This document shows, piece by piece, positions 37,667-47,945 of a DNA stretch of 64,000 bases (its first letter is position 1; each line of letters begins with the position of its first letter). The notes under the pieces are model-generated. The model made no database searches, was not told the origin of the DNA, and was given only the letters and a program-made list of their open reading frames with translations. The DNA comes from Listeria grandensis FSL F6-0971 (GTDB lineage Bacteria; Bacillota; Bacilli; Lactobacillales; Listeriaceae). The position numbers and the translations under genes are program-made. The stretch lies in NCBI RefSeq assembly GCF_000525835.1, contig NZ_AODD01000002.1:558001-622000 (forward strand), written 5' to 3'.

Positions 37667-39829
37667 TTAATCATTTAATTTAGATTGTGCCGCCGCAGCT
37701 GCTGCTTTGTTGTTGATCGGTTGATCTACCTTGGATGTGTCTTTACCTGCTTTTGCTCGCTCTTCTTTCAAATCATAATAAGCTTTAAATACTTCCTCAG
37801 AAATCTTCAAATTAATTTTTGAGTCACTACCGCCATATTTACGATAGCCCCAAGGAACTACTACGGCAATTGAAATTTCAGGTTTTTCCGCTGGAGCGTA
37901 TCCAACAAAAGTTGTATTCCAAACTTCTGTCATGGCTTCACCTTTCTTAGGACCATCGTAGAAAGCTTCCGCAGTTCCGGTCTTACCTGCAACTTCTACA
38001 CCTAAGTCATTAAAATAGGCCCGACCTGTACCACTACTGCCGTGAGTTACCTCATAAAATCCTTTTTGGACTTCTTTAATCGCAGAACTTGGTGCACCGA
38101 TACGATTCAGAATTTTAGGTTCAATTTCAGTTGCTACTTTACCAACCGTATCACCTGTTGTACTTGGATCACGTATTTCTTTTAGCATGGTTGGTTCGAT
38201 CCGATAACCACCATTCGCAATAGTTCCACCATACTGAGCTAATTGTAAAGGCGTATAAGAGTCATATTGTCCAATTGCGAAATCCAGTATTTTACCAACC
38301 GTGTCATCGGGACCTTTATAACCGATTTGTTCTCCAGGTAAATCTATTCCTGTTCTCACGCCTAAACCAAATTGATTGTAGTAATAGCGCATAGTATCAA
38401 AGGTTTCGGGTGAAGCTCGGAATGGACCATCATAAACATACTTTGCTCCAGCCATTTTCATGGAAACTTGATACATGAATGAGTTGGAAGATATCTCTAA
38501 AGCTCCGACTGGATCTAGAGTACGTCCACCCTCACCGCTTCTATTAAACCACGAGCTTTTTGCTTTTGTGCCTTTAAATTTAATTGGTTGATCAAAGAAA
38601 GTTTGGTTTTCTGAGATAGCACCATCCATGATTCCACCTAATACCGTCGCACCTTTAACCGCTGATCCCATGTTATAAGCTGTTGTGAAGTTACCTAGCG
38701 AGTAATCTTCAAATCCACCTTTATCATCGAATTTTTGCCCGGCAAGTGCAAGAACTTGGCCTGAATAAGGATCTGTTGCGACTACAAATGCACGGTCAAA
38801 CAAATCTGTACCACTGTAGCCTTTATTAATCTGCATGTTTTTCCTTATTATCTCTTCAATTCGCTTCTGCAATTCAACATCCACAGACAAGACTAAATCC
38901 TTACCTTTAGAACCTTCATATTTCTCAACCGTCTCAATAATATTCCCATTACTATCTAGAACACTATTCGACTTCGATTTTTGGCCGGCCAGCACAGATT
39001 CATACTGCGCCTCCAAATAACTACGACCAACACGGTCATTCCGGCTATATCCTTGTGCTAAGTAATAATCCACTTTATCACTTGGTATACCTTGTTTTTC
39101 CGTCGATACGCTGCCTAAAATCGAACGCAATGTTTCATCATACGTATAAAAACGATTCCAGTCTGTCGTCGTATCCACACCCGGCAGGCTTTCCAAGTTT
39201 TCGCTTACTTTTGCGATTTCTTCGTCCGTCACGCCTTTACTCTTAACCGCAACTTGTGATAACGCATAGCCTGTCGTCATTTTCTTGTAAATTGTCGCGA
39301 TACGTTTATCGTCCTCGGTCAAACTGTCCAAATCATCTTTTGTCACGCCTGCAATTTGCTTCTTATATACTTTACCGCCATCTAAATTTTTGTCAGCTTT
39401 GCTAAGTCGTGCCATTGATTCTTTCTCGTTTGTCAAAATCCAATAATCTTGTAAATCGCGTTCTGTCAGCTTCTCTGGTGTAATTGCGATCAGTTTATCC
39501 AACTTCTTCGCAACAGAAATCATCTCGGATGGTGGTGTCTTCTCGCTACGAGCATACGTGATTGATTTTACTGCCGAATTCCCTACCAAGAGGTTGTAAT
39601 TTCGGTCGTAAATAACACCACGCGGCACGTTCTTCGTTACACTGACATCGTCTGTTTCCTCTAATTGTCGTTTATATGTTTCTCCTTGAACGATCTGTAC
39701 CACTCCTAAGCGCAAAATCAAGGCGGAGAATAATATAAATATCACGAAAAATAGGATGTTCAAACGCAACGGAATGACTTGCCTTTTCTTCTTTGGTTTG
39801 TCTGTTTTCTTAATAAATCTATTTTTCAC
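37667..39829 (-). CDS. Class B penicillin-binding protein (transpeptidase)
   Basis: Cross-links peptidoglycan from the outer face of the membrane. The 720-residue protein has a basic cytoplasmic tail, one membrane helix at residues about 23-45, a dimerisation domain (RGVIYDRNYNLL) and a transpeptidase domain. Active-site motifs are SAVK (about 389), SSN and KTGTAEAF (about 612). Position corresponds to the lmo1438 penicillin-binding protein (PBPB1). GTG 39829 is the start, with ggaagga upstream. The C-terminal tail is Ala/Gln-rich. No penicillin-binding repeats (PASTA) are present. Confidence 0.93.
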   Translation of the reverse strand: MKNRFIKKTDKPKKKRQVIPLRLNILFFVIFILFSALILRLGVVQIVQGETYKRQLEETDDVSVTKNVPRGVIYDRNYNLLVGNSAVKSITYARSEKTPPSEMISVAKKLDKLIAITPEKLTERDLQDYWILTNEKESMARLSKADKNLDGGKVYKKQIAGVTKDDLDSLTEDDKRIATIYKKMTTGYALSQVAVKSKGVTDEEIAKVSENLESLPGVDTTTDWNRFYTYDETLRSILGSVSTEKQGIPSDKVDYYLAQGYSRNDRVGRSYLEAQYESVLAGQKSKSNSVLDSNGNIIETVEKYEGSKGKDLVLSVDVELQKRIEEIIRKNMQINKGYSGTDLFDRAFVVATDPYSGQVLALAGQKFDDKGGFEDYSLGNFTTAYNMGSAVKGATVLGGIMDGAISENQTFFDQPIKFKGTKAKSSWFNRSGEGGRTLDPVGALEISSNSFMYQVSMKMAGAKYVYDGPFRASPETFDTMRYYYNQFGLGVRTGIDLPGEQIGYKGPDDTVGKILDFAIGQYDSYTPLQLAQYGGTIANGGYRIEPTMLKEIRDPSTTGDTVGKVATEIEPKILNRIGAPSSAIKEVQKGFYEVTHGSSGTGRAYFNDLGVEVAGKTGTAEAFYDGPKKGEAMTEVWNTTFVGYAPAEKPEISIAVVVPWGYRKYGGSDSKINLKISEEVFKAYYDLKEERAKAGKDTSKVDQPINNKAAAAAAQSKLND

Positions 39830-39968
39830 TCGTCACAATCCTTCCTTTTTCAGCACTCATCTACTTCTATTGTAGCTGAATTTTGGTAAGATTACCACTA
39901 GAGTTTGATGAGAAATTTATTAAGAAAAGTTAAAGGCCTCTTTAAAAATGCTGAATTTCAATTCCAAG

Positions 39969-40012
39969 CAAAATAAAACCGCATGCACACATGGCATACG
40001 GCTCGATTTTTT
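39969..40012 (-). terminator. Terminator after sodA
   Basis: Stem CCGTATGC / GCATGCGG (one wobble pair) on the minus strand with TTTTATTTTGC after it. Confidence 0.7.
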
Positions 40013-40018
40013 TTTAAA

Positions 40019-40627
40019 TTATTTCGCTGCGTCGAAGTATTCGCCAGCTTTGTTCCAGTCTACTACGTTCCAGAAAGTTTTGATATAGTCTGGACGAACG
40101 TTTTGGAATTTCAAGTAGTACGCGTGCTCCCAAACGTCAAGACCGATAACTGGTGTGTAACCATCTGTAATCGGTGAATCTTGGTTTGGTGTAGAAATAA
40201 TCGACAATTTGCCGTCTTTCAATACAAGCCACGCCCAACCAGAACCGAAACGTGCCACGCCTGAATCAGCGAATTTCGTTTTGAACTCTTCGAAGCTACC
40301 AAATGTAGCATTGATTGCATCTGCTAAAGCACCGGATGGTTCGCCGCCACCTTGAGGACTAAGAATGGTCCAGAAGAATGAATGGTTCGCATGTCCGCCA
40401 CCGTTGTTACGAACAGCAGTGCGAATGTTTTCAGGGACACTATTTAAATCAGCAACCAAGTCCTCGATAGATTTAGCAGCTAAATCGTCATGTCCTTTAA
40501 GTGCATCATTTAATTTCGTTACATAAGTATTGTGGTGCTTCGAGTAGTGAATCTCCATTGTTTCTTTATCGAAATTCGGCTCCAAAGCATCGTATGTGTA
40601 AGCTAATTTTGGTAATTCGTATGTCAT
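40019..40627 (-). CDS. sodA: Manganese superoxide dismutase
   Basis: Converts superoxide to peroxide and oxygen. The 202-residue protein has ligands in the KHHNTYV and ANHSFFW segments and the signature [11 protein letters not shown] near residue 162. Gly/Gln placement (GGGEPSG) is that of Mn-type enzymes. ATG 40627 follows aaggagg. A possible promoter TTGCTC-N17-TATTTA lies at 40701-40673. Confidence 0.97.
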   Translation of the reverse strand: MTYELPKLAYTYDALEPNFDKETMEIHYSKHHNTYVTKLNDALKGHDDLAAKSIEDLVADLNSVPENIRTAVRNNGGGHANHSFFWTILSPQGGGEPSGALADAINATFGSFEEFKTKFADSGVARFGSGWAWLVLKDGKLSIISTPNQDSPITDGYTPVIGLDVWEHAYYLKFQNVRPDYIKTFWNVVDWNKAGEYFDAAK

Positions 40628-40672
40628 AATAAAAACTCCTCCTTGATATATATTTGAAAAAGCAAACACTCC

Positions 40673-40701
40673 TAAATAGCTACCCGATCCAAGTCGAGCA
40701 A
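40673..40701 (-). promoter_or_regulatory. Possible sodA promoter
   Basis: TTGCTC (40701-40696), 17-base spacer, TATTTA (40678-40673), about 50 bases upstream of sodA. Weak hexamers. Confidence 0.35.
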
Positions 40702-40914
40702 TCCATTTAGAAAATCTAACTTCTTCCTACAACTATAAGATTATCACTAGGCGGCAGGGTAATGCAATTTAAATGCTTACATGGAAAGCAGAAATAGGCC
40801 ATTCCCGCAGAGAATCTAGGACATTGCTACTATTGGATTTTAATTGCATCCCATCTTCTCCTATCCTTGCAATCCTCCCAATTTCAAGCTATTATATAGA
40901 AAGAAAACCAATCT

Positions 40915-40952
40915 TATACAGAAACGGAAGATTTGCGTTTCCTCTCTGTATA
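40915..40952. repeat. Inverted repeat before the DUF1189 gene
   Basis: TATACAGA / TCTGTATA, perfect 8 bp, with an inner AAACG / CGTTT pair, ends 14 bases before the ribosome site of the DUF1189 gene. It could be an operator or an mRNA hairpin. No T-run follows. Confidence 0.5.
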
Positions 40953-40984
40953 AATAAACCAAGAATGAGGTGCATCACAATCAA

Positions 40985-41773
40985 ATGAATATTTTCAAAC
41001 GCTTTGCAAAAAGTATTTACTCTCCAGAAGATATCGCGACATTCCGTGCGGACAAAATATGGAAATCGATCCTTTACATAATTTTAATTTCGATTCTAAT
41101 CTTTTTACCAATCGGCTATCACACTGCCACTGCCGCGAACGATGCGATGAAAGTTGGCGCGGACACAATTAAAAATGACATCCCTGATTTCACTGTGGAA
41201 GATGGGAAGCTCGTCTCGAAAGCGGATAAACCTATCACGATCGATCAAGGAAGCGTCTTTTTCTACTTTGACTCGACCGACAGTCTAACTACGGACAAAA
41301 TCGACAATCAACTTGGTTCAGCAGATAGCGCTATCGCCTTTTTATCTGATAAAATTTACATCAAAGCTCCCGGCGTAGATCAATCTGTGAGCTATGCGAC
41401 AGCGGGAATTGAATCAAAAGCTGATCTCGTGAGCTTTTACCAGTCGATGGAGGACATGTCGAAATACTTTATTCCGATATTGCTCGGCATCATTTTAGTC
41501 GCGATGATCCTTATCACCTTCTTCAAAGTAGCGCTATATGCCCTATTTGGTTACATTATGAGCGGTTTTGGCCGTATGGGTATTAGTTATTTCAATAACT
41601 GGAACATTGCGGCGTACAGTATGACACTTGCTGCGGTCTTCACCATGATTATGTATTGGTTCCAAATTACGGTGCCATATCTTTCAACAATCAACATGGC
41701 CGTTAGCTTCATCATCATTTTCCTAGTTATTCGACAAATTCCACCTACGGATCAAAAACAGCCTGTAAAATAG
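40985..41773 (+). CDS. DUF1189 family membrane protein
   Basis: The 262-residue protein starts FKRFAKSIYSPEDIATFRADKIWKSI, typical for DUF1189. It has a helix at about 28-45, an exposed domain of about 110 residues, and three to four C-terminal helices from about 160. Its function is unknown. ATG 40985 is preceded by gaggtg at 12 bases; GTG 40970 lies within that site. Confidence 0.8.
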   Translation: MNIFKRFAKSIYSPEDIATFRADKIWKSILYIILISILIFLPIGYHTATAANDAMKVGADTIKNDIPDFTVEDGKLVSKADKPITIDQGSVFFYFDSTDSLTTDKIDNQLGSADSAIAFLSDKIYIKAPGVDQSVSYATAGIESKADLVSFYQSMEDMSKYFIPILLGIILVAMILITFFKVALYALFGYIMSGFGRMGISYFNNWNIAAYSMTLAAVFTMIMYWFQITVPYLSTINMAVSFIIIFLVIRQIPPTDQKQPVK

Positions 41774-41780
41774 TTCAATC

Positions 41781-41830
41781 GGAAAAGACTGTATCTTGCG
41801 CAATGCTAAGCGACTGGATATAGTCTTTCC
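41781..41830 (+). terminator. Terminator-like hairpin after the DUF1189 gene
   Basis: GGAAAAGACTGTATC / GATATAGTCTTTCC with one bulge and one wobble, followed by ATTTGAT. Confidence 0.5.
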
Positions 41831-42031
41831 ATTTGATATAGCTATACAATAAGTTGGTGCTAAAAATTCCTTTTTTAGCCTTTTCAAATTCTTATAATGG
41901 TGACACAATGCCATTTTCTCACCAATTTCTAATAAACAAGATGGATGATTTTTCACACGAATAGTGGTATCATTAGTAATGCATTAATAATAACAAATCC
42001 TACACGTTAGGATTATAAGGAGCGAATCGCT

Positions 42032-43144
42032 TTGACAGAAAGAACACATCGATCAAATACACGACCTGTAAAGGTTGGTAATTTGACTATAGGCGGTAGT
42101 AATGAATTATTTATCCAGAGTATGGCTACAACGAAAACGCATGACGTGGAAGCGACTGTTGCTGAAATTCATCGTCTTGAAGAAGCTGGGTGCCAGATCG
42201 TTCGTGTTGCCGTCCCTGATGAGCGCGCGGCGGATGCCCTTGCAGAAATAAAAAGTAGAATCTCTATTCCTCTTGTTGCTGACATTCATTTCGATTATCG
42301 TTTGGCATTAAAAGCAATCGATGCGGGTGTTGATAAAATCCGGATTAATCCAGGTAATATCGGTCGTCGTGATCGTGTTGTGAAAGTAGTGAACGCAGCC
42401 AAAGCAAAAGGTATTCCGATTCGTATCGGTGTTAACGCCGGTAGTCTTGAGAAGAAATTTATCGAGAAATACGGGTATCCGACGGCGGAAGGTATGGTGG
42501 AAAGCGCACTTGACCATATCAAAATTCTTGAGGATCTTGATTTCCATGACATCATCGTGTCGCTTAAGGCTTCTGATGTTAACTTAGCAATCGAAGCATA
42601 CGATCTAGCATCTAAAGCATTCGATTACCCACTTCATTTAGGTATTACAGAATCAGGTACCCAATTTGCCGGTGGTATCAAAAGTGCTGTCGGGCTTGGT
42701 GCGATTCTAAGTAAAGGTATCGGGAATACGCTTCGTGTCTCCCTATCTGCTGATCCTGTGGAAGAAATCAAGGTAGCGCGTGAAGTGCTGAAATCATTCG
42801 GTTTATCATCGAACGCAGCGACACTTATTTCGTGTCCAACATGTGGTCGTATCGAAATTGATTTGATCAGCATCGCAAATGAAGTAGAAGAATACATTTC
42901 CACAATCAAAGCTCCGATCAAAGTAGCTGTGCTTGGCTGTGCCGTAAATGGACCAGGAGAAGCGCGTGAAGCGGACATCGGTATCGCTGGAGCCCGCGGA
43001 GAAGGACTTCTTTTCCGTCACGGTAAAATCGTTCGTAAAGTACCAGAAGAAACCATGGTTGAGGAATTGAAGAAAGAAATCGATATCCTTGCCGAAGAAC
43101 ATTTCGCGAAAAAAGCTGCCGAGGAAGCCGAAGCTGCAAAATAA
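42032..43144 (+). CDS. ispG: (E)-4-hydroxy-3-methylbut-2-enyl-diphosphate synthase (flavodoxin)
   Basis: Iron-sulfur enzyme of the MEP isoprenoid pathway. The 370-residue protein has the TIM-barrel part ([24 protein letters not shown]) and the C-terminal cluster ligands CPTCGR near residue 270 and [10 protein letters not shown] near 304. TTG 42032 follows aaggag. The next enzyme, IspH, is encoded at 52.3 kb and is frameshifted. The tail is Glu/Ala-rich. Confidence 0.96.
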   Translation: MTERTHRSNTRPVKVGNLTIGGSNELFIQSMATTKTHDVEATVAEIHRLEEAGCQIVRVAVPDERAADALAEIKSRISIPLVADIHFDYRLALKAIDAGVDKIRINPGNIGRRDRVVKVVNAAKAKGIPIRIGVNAGSLEKKFIEKYGYPTAEGMVESALDHIKILEDLDFHDIIVSLKASDVNLAIEAYDLASKAFDYPLHLGITESGTQFAGGIKSAVGLGAILSKGIGNTLRVSLSADPVEEIKVAREVLKSFGLSSNAATLISCPTCGRIEIDLISIANEVEEYISTIKAPIKVAVLGCAVNGPGEAREADIGIAGARGEGLLFRHGKIVRKVPEETMVEELKKEIDILAEEHFAKKAAEEAEAAK

Positions 43145-43151
43145 TTCAAAT

Positions 43152-43187
43152 AAACGTCGATGCTGATTGTTGCGCATCGACGTTTTT
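43152..43187. terminator. Terminator between ispG and the convergent small membrane protein gene
   Basis: Perfect stem AAACGTCGATGC / GCATCGACGTTT with a 10-base loop and a T-run on the plus strand. Confidence 0.85.
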
Positions 43188-43195
43188 CTGACGTT

Positions 43196-43372
43196 TTATT
43201 CCTTACCAGATTTCAACTTTTTGAAAATGAAGTATTTCAATGTCCACGATGCTGCAACCAATAAAACAAGACATAGAAATTGTAATTCAAAAGTGAATTT
43301 TATCCAAATTTTAAAGGAAATTAAAATAACGACAATAATAAATCCTACCATAAAACCATTTTCCTTCTTCAT
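43196..43372 (-). CDS. 58-residue two-helix membrane protein
   Basis: ATG 43372 follows ggaggga by 7 bases and opens a 58-codon frame. The product has two hydrophobic helices (FMVGFIIVVILISF and QFLCLVLLVAASW), short basic ends (MKKEN and FKKLKSGKE) and no recognised family. It is convergent to ispG and shares its terminator. The good ribosome site and clean hydrophobic pattern argue that it is real. Confidence 0.6.
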   Translation of the reverse strand: MKKENGFMVGFIIVVILISFKIWIKFTFELQFLCLVLLVAASWTLKYFIFKKLKSGKE

Positions 43373-43520
43373 GTCATTTCCCTCCGTGTATTTCCTAGTT
43401 AGACGCGCGATACGTCGTTACGTAACTTTATCCCAGATTCCATCATTGAAACATCTTTTCAATATATAATAGATCTGACAGCACTCCAAGTTGTAGCTCA
43501 TTTGCTTTCACCGCCAATCT

Positions 43521-43549
43521 TTGTTACCATAGTTAAGGTCAACTATTAT
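43521..43549 (+). promoter_or_regulatory. Promoter of the BCCT transporter
   Basis: TTGTTA (43521-43526), 17-base spacer, TATTAT (43544-43549), giving a leader of about 85 bases. Confidence 0.6.
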
Positions 43550-43640
43550 ACAAACCTGAAAGGAACGGATTCGCCGTTTCCTTCTTGTTTGCTTGCTAGA
43601 CGCTACACAGAAACTTATCTAGCAATGAAAGTGAGGAATT

Positions 43641-45182
43641 ATGGGAACAAAAAAGGAAACTTCGCACAAAATTACAAATGTCTTTTGGATCACGCTTGCC
43701 ATCACATTGGTCTTCGTGACAATTGGAATTTTAACACCGAAAGGCCTTGCTAGCGTCACAGCAAACATTCAAAATTTTATTACGACAACATTCGGCTGGT
43801 ATTATTTGATATTCGTATCAGTCCTCGTTATTTTCTGCTTCTATTTGATTTTTAGTCCGATCGGTTCGATTAAACTTGGGAAGGCTGGGGAAAAACCGAA
43901 ATATTCAACTATTTCCTGGTTTGGCATGTTATTCAGCGCCGGAATGGGCGTAGGGCTCGTCTTTTGGGGTGCAACAGAACCACTATCACATTATGCGATT
44001 TCAAGCCCGGAAGCATCACCTGGATCGAATCAAGCATTGATGGACGCATTTCGCTTCTCCTTTTTTCATTGGGGCATTCATGCGTGGGCCATCTATGCAT
44101 TTGTTGGCTTAACACTAGCCTACTTCCAGTTTCGCCATGACAAGCCGGGACTAATTAGCGCAACACTTGATCCGCTTCTTGGAAAATGGATGAAGCCTTC
44201 TGTCCGCGTTACCATTGATGTTATCGCTGTTTTTGCAACGATTGTCGGTGTCGCAACAACGCTTGGCTTCGGCGCCACACAAATCAACGGCGGGCTTTCG
44301 TTCTTATTCGATATTCCAGTCGATTTTAAAGTACAAATCATCATTATTGCCATCGTAACTGTACTCTTTCTAACATCAGCAATGAGTGGTTTGGGACGCG
44401 GCATGAAGTGGCTTAGTAACACAAATATGGTTTTAGCAGTACTGCTGATGATCATCGTGATTGTCGTTGGTCCAACCTTACTTACGCTCAACATGCTCAC
44501 CGACGCAACCGGCGCTTACATGCAAAATTTTATCGGCATGAGCTTCCGTACGGATCCTGTGAATGCAGCTGGTCGTGAATGGATTAATAGCTGGACGATT
44601 TTCTATTGGGCCTGGTTCATCTCTTGGTCCCCATTTGTCGGTATTTTTATCGCGCGGGTTTCCAAAGGCCGTCGGATTCGTGAGTTTCTAGCTGGTGTTA
44701 TCCTGTTACCAACGCTACTGAGTGTTATCTGGTTCGCTGTTTTTGGAACGGCTTCTACATCTGTTCAGCGCGCTGGTTTTGATTTAACACAATTGAAAAC
44801 AGAAGAGGTCCTATTCGGGACATTCAATCATATGCCACTTGGTTCTATTCTCTCTGTTATCGCGATTTTCCTAATCGGTGTCTTCTTCATCACTTCTGCA
44901 GATTCAGCCACGTACGTGCTCGGTATGCAGACGATGAACGGTGTCATGAACCCTGCAAATCGCGTGAAATTTATTTGGGGTATTATCCAGTCACTGATTG
45001 CCTCGATTCTACTTTTCAGCGGTGGTTTAGAAGGGTTACAAAACATGCTTATCATCGTCGCCTTACCGTTTTCATTTATCATGCTACTGATGATGCTCTC
45101 CCTGTCCAAGGCCTTGCGAAAAGAACGTCGCGATCTTGGTCTCTACATCAAACCAAAATCCTTGCGCAAGTCAAATTCGTAG
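43641..45182 (+). CDS. BCCT family sodium-coupled betaine/carnitine/choline transporter
   Basis: The 513-residue protein has twelve predicted helices. BCCT marks are GMGVGLVFWGATEPLSHY (about 98-115) and the signature FYWAWFISWSPFVGIFIARVSKGR around residues 318-341. The GMGVGL loop is the type found in Na-coupled betaine carriers such as BetL and OpuD. Together with OpuC it gives this segment two osmoprotectant uptake systems. Substrate choice is not decidable from sequence alone. Confidence 0.93.
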   Translation: MGTKKETSHKITNVFWITLAITLVFVTIGILTPKGLASVTANIQNFITTTFGWYYLIFVSVLVIFCFYLIFSPIGSIKLGKAGEKPKYSTISWFGMLFSAGMGVGLVFWGATEPLSHYAISSPEASPGSNQALMDAFRFSFFHWGIHAWAIYAFVGLTLAYFQFRHDKPGLISATLDPLLGKWMKPSVRVTIDVIAVFATIVGVATTLGFGATQINGGLSFLFDIPVDFKVQIIIIAIVTVLFLTSAMSGLGRGMKWLSNTNMVLAVLLMIIVIVVGPTLLTLNMLTDATGAYMQNFIGMSFRTDPVNAAGREWINSWTIFYWAWFISWSPFVGIFIARVSKGRRIREFLAGVILLPTLLSVIWFAVFGTASTSVQRAGFDLTQLKTEEVLFGTFNHMPLGSILSVIAIFLIGVFFITSADSATYVLGMQTMNGVMNPANRVKFIWGIIQSLIASILLFSGGLEGLQNMLIIVALPFSFIMLLMMLSLSKALRKERRDLGLYIKPKSLRKSNS

Positions 45183-45215
45183 AGGTATGATGGTGAGTGA
45201 AGGAGTGAAAACTAG

Positions 45216-45812
45216 ATGAAAAATTTGAACTATGTCGTCCTTGATTTCGAAACAGCCAATGGTTCGCGTACAAGCCCCTGTTCGATCGGGATGGTCAAAT
45301 ATGTGAACGGCGAAAAGCACTCGGAATACTATCAACTCATCAATCCTGAAGAAGACTTCTACCCTTCCAATATTCGCGTCCATGGCATTTATCCAGAAGA
45401 TGTGTGGGAATCACCAAATTGGTTAGAAGTATATCCAAGCATTATGCAATTTATCGGTGATCTTCCGGTTGCGGCTCACTTTGCCACATTCGATATCAAC
45501 GTTTTTCGCGCCACGACAGAAAAATATGGGCTTCCCTTACCGGAAAATCTCTATTTCTGCTCCTGTGTGTTATCTCAGAAAATTTTACCGCTTCGTTCGC
45601 ATAAATTGAACCTGGTAGCTGATTACTTCGGTATCTCATTTGAGCACCATCATGCGCTAGAAGATTCTGAGGTCGCTGCCGATATCGTGCGCGAACTGGC
45701 GAATATTCAACAAGTCGACACGATTGCTGAACTGGTGGATTCTATCGGTTATCAATTTGGTCGAATAAATGGCACGAATTTCGTTATGAAAAAGAAAACG
45801 CGGTCCCGTTGA
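45216..45812 (+). CDS. DEDDh exonuclease (DnaQ-like, polymerase III epsilon type)
   Basis: The 198-residue protein carries all exonuclease motifs: VVLDFETANG (ExoI), AAHFATFDINVF (ExoII) and HHALEDSEVAADI (ExoIII, with the general-base His). It is short, with no BRCT or helicase partner, so its role is some nuclease or proofreading function outside PolC. ATG 45216 lies 12 bases after gaaggag. The last codons form the left arm of its own terminator. Confidence 0.88.
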   Translation: MKNLNYVVLDFETANGSRTSPCSIGMVKYVNGEKHSEYYQLINPEEDFYPSNIRVHGIYPEDVWESPNWLEVYPSIMQFIGDLPVAAHFATFDINVFRATTEKYGLPLPENLYFCSCVLSQKILPLRSHKLNLVADYFGISFEHHHALEDSEVAADIVRELANIQQVDTIAELVDSIGYQFGRINGTNFVMKKKTRSR

Positions 45813-45828
45813 TGGGGTCGCGTTTTTT
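45795..45828. terminator. Terminator overlapping the exonuclease stop
   Basis: AAAACGCGGTCCC / GGGGTCGCGTTTT (one mismatch) plus TT; the left arm encodes the last residues. It probably also serves the convergent zurR. Confidence 0.8.
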
Positions 45829-45864
45829 ATGCATCTATCGTACTCTAAGGGCGCGAGGAAAAGT

Positions 45865-46293
45865 CTATCCTACTTTAGCAAGACATTCCGGACATTTACC
45901 GTATACTTCGAACTTATGGCCTTCCACTTGGTATCCCGGCAAGGCTTCTTCTAAAAAATCCATAGGGCACATGCGAATTTCACGCGTTTTTCCACATTCC
46001 ATGCAGATGAAATGGTGATGATGCTCCTCATGCGCACAGGACAATCGGAAATGTTTCTCACTCGACAGCTCCGTTTCTTCAAACAATTCTAATTCGACAA
46101 ACAAAGATAAATTACGGTAAATCGTATCGAAACTAATGCCAGGGAAATCTGCTTTCATGCATTCTAAAACTTCTTTTGCCGTCATATAACGATTTTTCCG
46201 AGCAAATAAATGGATGAGGAATTCTCGCTTATCTGTATGTTTGTAGCCTTTTCGTTTCATTAATTGTAACGCTTCGTTAGCTGTTAGAGACAT
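45865..46293 (-). CDS. zurR: Fur-family zinc regulator Zur
   Basis: Zinc-responsive repressor of zinc uptake. The 142-residue protein has the Fur winged helix ([19 protein letters not shown]), the His-rich sensor [15 protein letters not shown] and the second structural zinc pair CPEC near the C-terminus. ATG 46293 follows aaggagtg and overlaps the end of zurM by 17 bases. The link to the zinc transporter genes favours Zur over Fur or PerR. Confidence 0.93.
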   Translation of the reverse strand: MSLTANEALQLMKRKGYKHTDKREFLIHLFARKNRYMTAKEVLECMKADFPGISFDTIYRNLSLFVELELFEETELSSEKHFRLSCAHEEHHHHFICMECGKTREIRMCPMDFLEEALPGYQVEGHKFEVYGKCPECLAKVG

Positions 46294-47155
46294 TCGATTC
46301 ACTCCTTTTTTCCGCAATCGCCATTTTTTGCTTCATTTTTTGAACGCTGATAGTTGTGACTAAAATAATGACGGAGATGATAACAATGGAACCACCTGGC
46401 GCTAAATCGAGATAAAAAGCACTGATAAGACCACCGATTACGGAGATTTCACCGAACAGAATCGAGTAACCAATCGTTTGCTTGAACCCTTTAGCAATCC
46501 GGATCGCCGCTGCCACTGGTAAAGTCATCAATGAGGAGACAAGCAGAATCCCCACAATGCGCATGCTAGACGCGATCACAAGTGCCACGAGCAACATGAA
46601 AATCACATCGACTATCTTCGCAGGAATTCCTGATGCTTTGGCATACTCTTCGTCAAATGATAACAAAAATAGTTCTTTATATAAGAAAAATACGGTGAAT
46701 AAAACAATACATGCCGTTGCCAAAATCGTCCACATGTCCGACCGGCTCACTGCGCTGACGCTCCCGAACAGGTAACTAAATAAATCGGTGTTAAAACCGT
46801 TAGCCAACGAAATAAAAATAACACTGAAACCCATACCGGCTGACATAATGATCGGAATCGCCAATTCCTGAAACTGCTTATAAACATTGCGTAATTTTTC
46901 CATCAAAAGCGAGCCACCAACTGCAAAGCCAAAGCCTAGATAGAGCGGGTTTAGTGCCACGAGTGGGAGATACATCTTGCTTAAATAAAGGCTCACTGCA
47001 ATGCCCGCCAGACTAACGTGACTCAGCGCATCCGCCATTAAAGACAGGCGTCGTACAACAATAAAACTTCCTAAAAGCGGTGCAACAATGCCAATCACAA
47101 TTCCAACAATAAACGTATTTCTAATAAAATCATATTCAAACAGGTTCGCAATCAC
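46277..47155 (-). CDS. zurM: Zinc ABC transporter permease
   Basis: Membrane subunit of the zinc importer (ZnuB/ABC-3 family). The 292-residue protein has eight to nine helices and the conserved [22 protein letters not shown] loop near residues 30-52. GTG 47155 overlaps the end of zurA by 20 bases, so the genes are coupled. The solute-binding lipoprotein is not in this window. Confidence 0.93.
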   Translation of the reverse strand: MIANLFEYDFIRNTFIVGIVIGIVAPLLGSFIVVRRLSLMADALSHVSLAGIAVSLYLSKMYLPLVALNPLYLGFGFAVGGSLLMEKLRNVYKQFQELAIPIIMSAGMGFSVIFISLANGFNTDLFSYLFGSVSAVSRSDMWTILATACIVLFTVFFLYKELFLLSFDEEYAKASGIPAKIVDVIFMLLVALVIASSMRIVGILLVSSLMTLPVAAAIRIAKGFKQTIGYSILFGEISVIGGLISAFYLDLAPGGSIVIISVIILVTTISVQKMKQKMAIAEKRSESNVSNS

Positions 47156-47900
47156 AGTACGTCACCCCCATCCGACTCACTTCTAGTGCCTCAAGCTCAC
47201 GTTCTTCTAAGTATAATTGATAATCCACCGCGGTACCATCAAATAACACTTTTGTATTCATGTTAACAATATGATCCACATAGGAGTTCACTGCCAAAAT
47301 ATCATGCGTCACAAGGAGCATCGTGATATCTTCTTTTGCATTTAGATCCTTCAACAACTCATAAAAAGACGTCACACTCTGCGCATCAATCCCAACCGTC
47401 GGCTCATCCAAAATCAGCATCTCAGGCTTGCTCACGAGCGCTCTGGCGATGAAAACACGCTGTTGCTGTCCACCAGAAAGCTCCCCAATATTCCGCGTCG
47501 CAAACCGCCTCATATCCACGGTTTCGAGTGCTTCGTATACCGCGTCAAAATCGCGACGATTCAATCGGTGGAATAAACCTTTCTTTTTAACTAAGCCGCT
47601 CGACACGACTTCCTTGACAGTAGCTGGGAAAGCACCGTTAAACGCGTTTGATTTTTGTGAAACGAAGCCGACTTTAGACCAATCTTTGAACTGGGCTTGT
47701 GGCTTACCAAATAAAGTAATCTCTCCTTGTTGTGTTTTTAGGAGGCCTAGAATCAATTTCAACAGTGTAGATTTTCCAGAGCCATTTGGGCCGATTATTC
47801 CTGTGAAACTACCTTTTTTGATCGATAAGTTAATCTGTTGGAGCACTTCTTCTTTATCATAATGGTAGGAAATGTTCGCTACCTTCAATATTTCATCCAT
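47136..47900 (-). CDS. zurA: Zinc ABC transporter ATPase
   Basis: ATPase of the zinc importer. The 254-residue protein has Walker A GPNGSGKSTLLK near residue 36, signature LSGGQQQRVFIARAL and Walker B MLILDEPTVGID. It is the first gene of zurA-zurM-zurR. ATG 47900 follows aaggag. A Zur box and promoter precede it. Confidence 0.94.
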   Translation of the reverse strand: MDEILKVANISYHYDKEEVLQQINLSIKKGSFTGIIGPNGSGKSTLLKLILGLLKTQQGEITLFGKPQAQFKDWSKVGFVSQKSNAFNGAFPATVKEVVSSGLVKKKGLFHRLNRRDFDAVYEALETVDMRRFATRNIGELSGGQQQRVFIARALVSKPEMLILDEPTVGIDAQSVTSFYELLKDLNAKEDITMLLVTHDILAVNSYVDHIVNMNTKVLFDGTAVDYQLYLEERELEALEVSRMGVTYCDCEPV

Positions 47901-47945
47901 ACCTCAAAAAACTCCTTCTACACTTAAAAAATCTTTACTTGCTCT

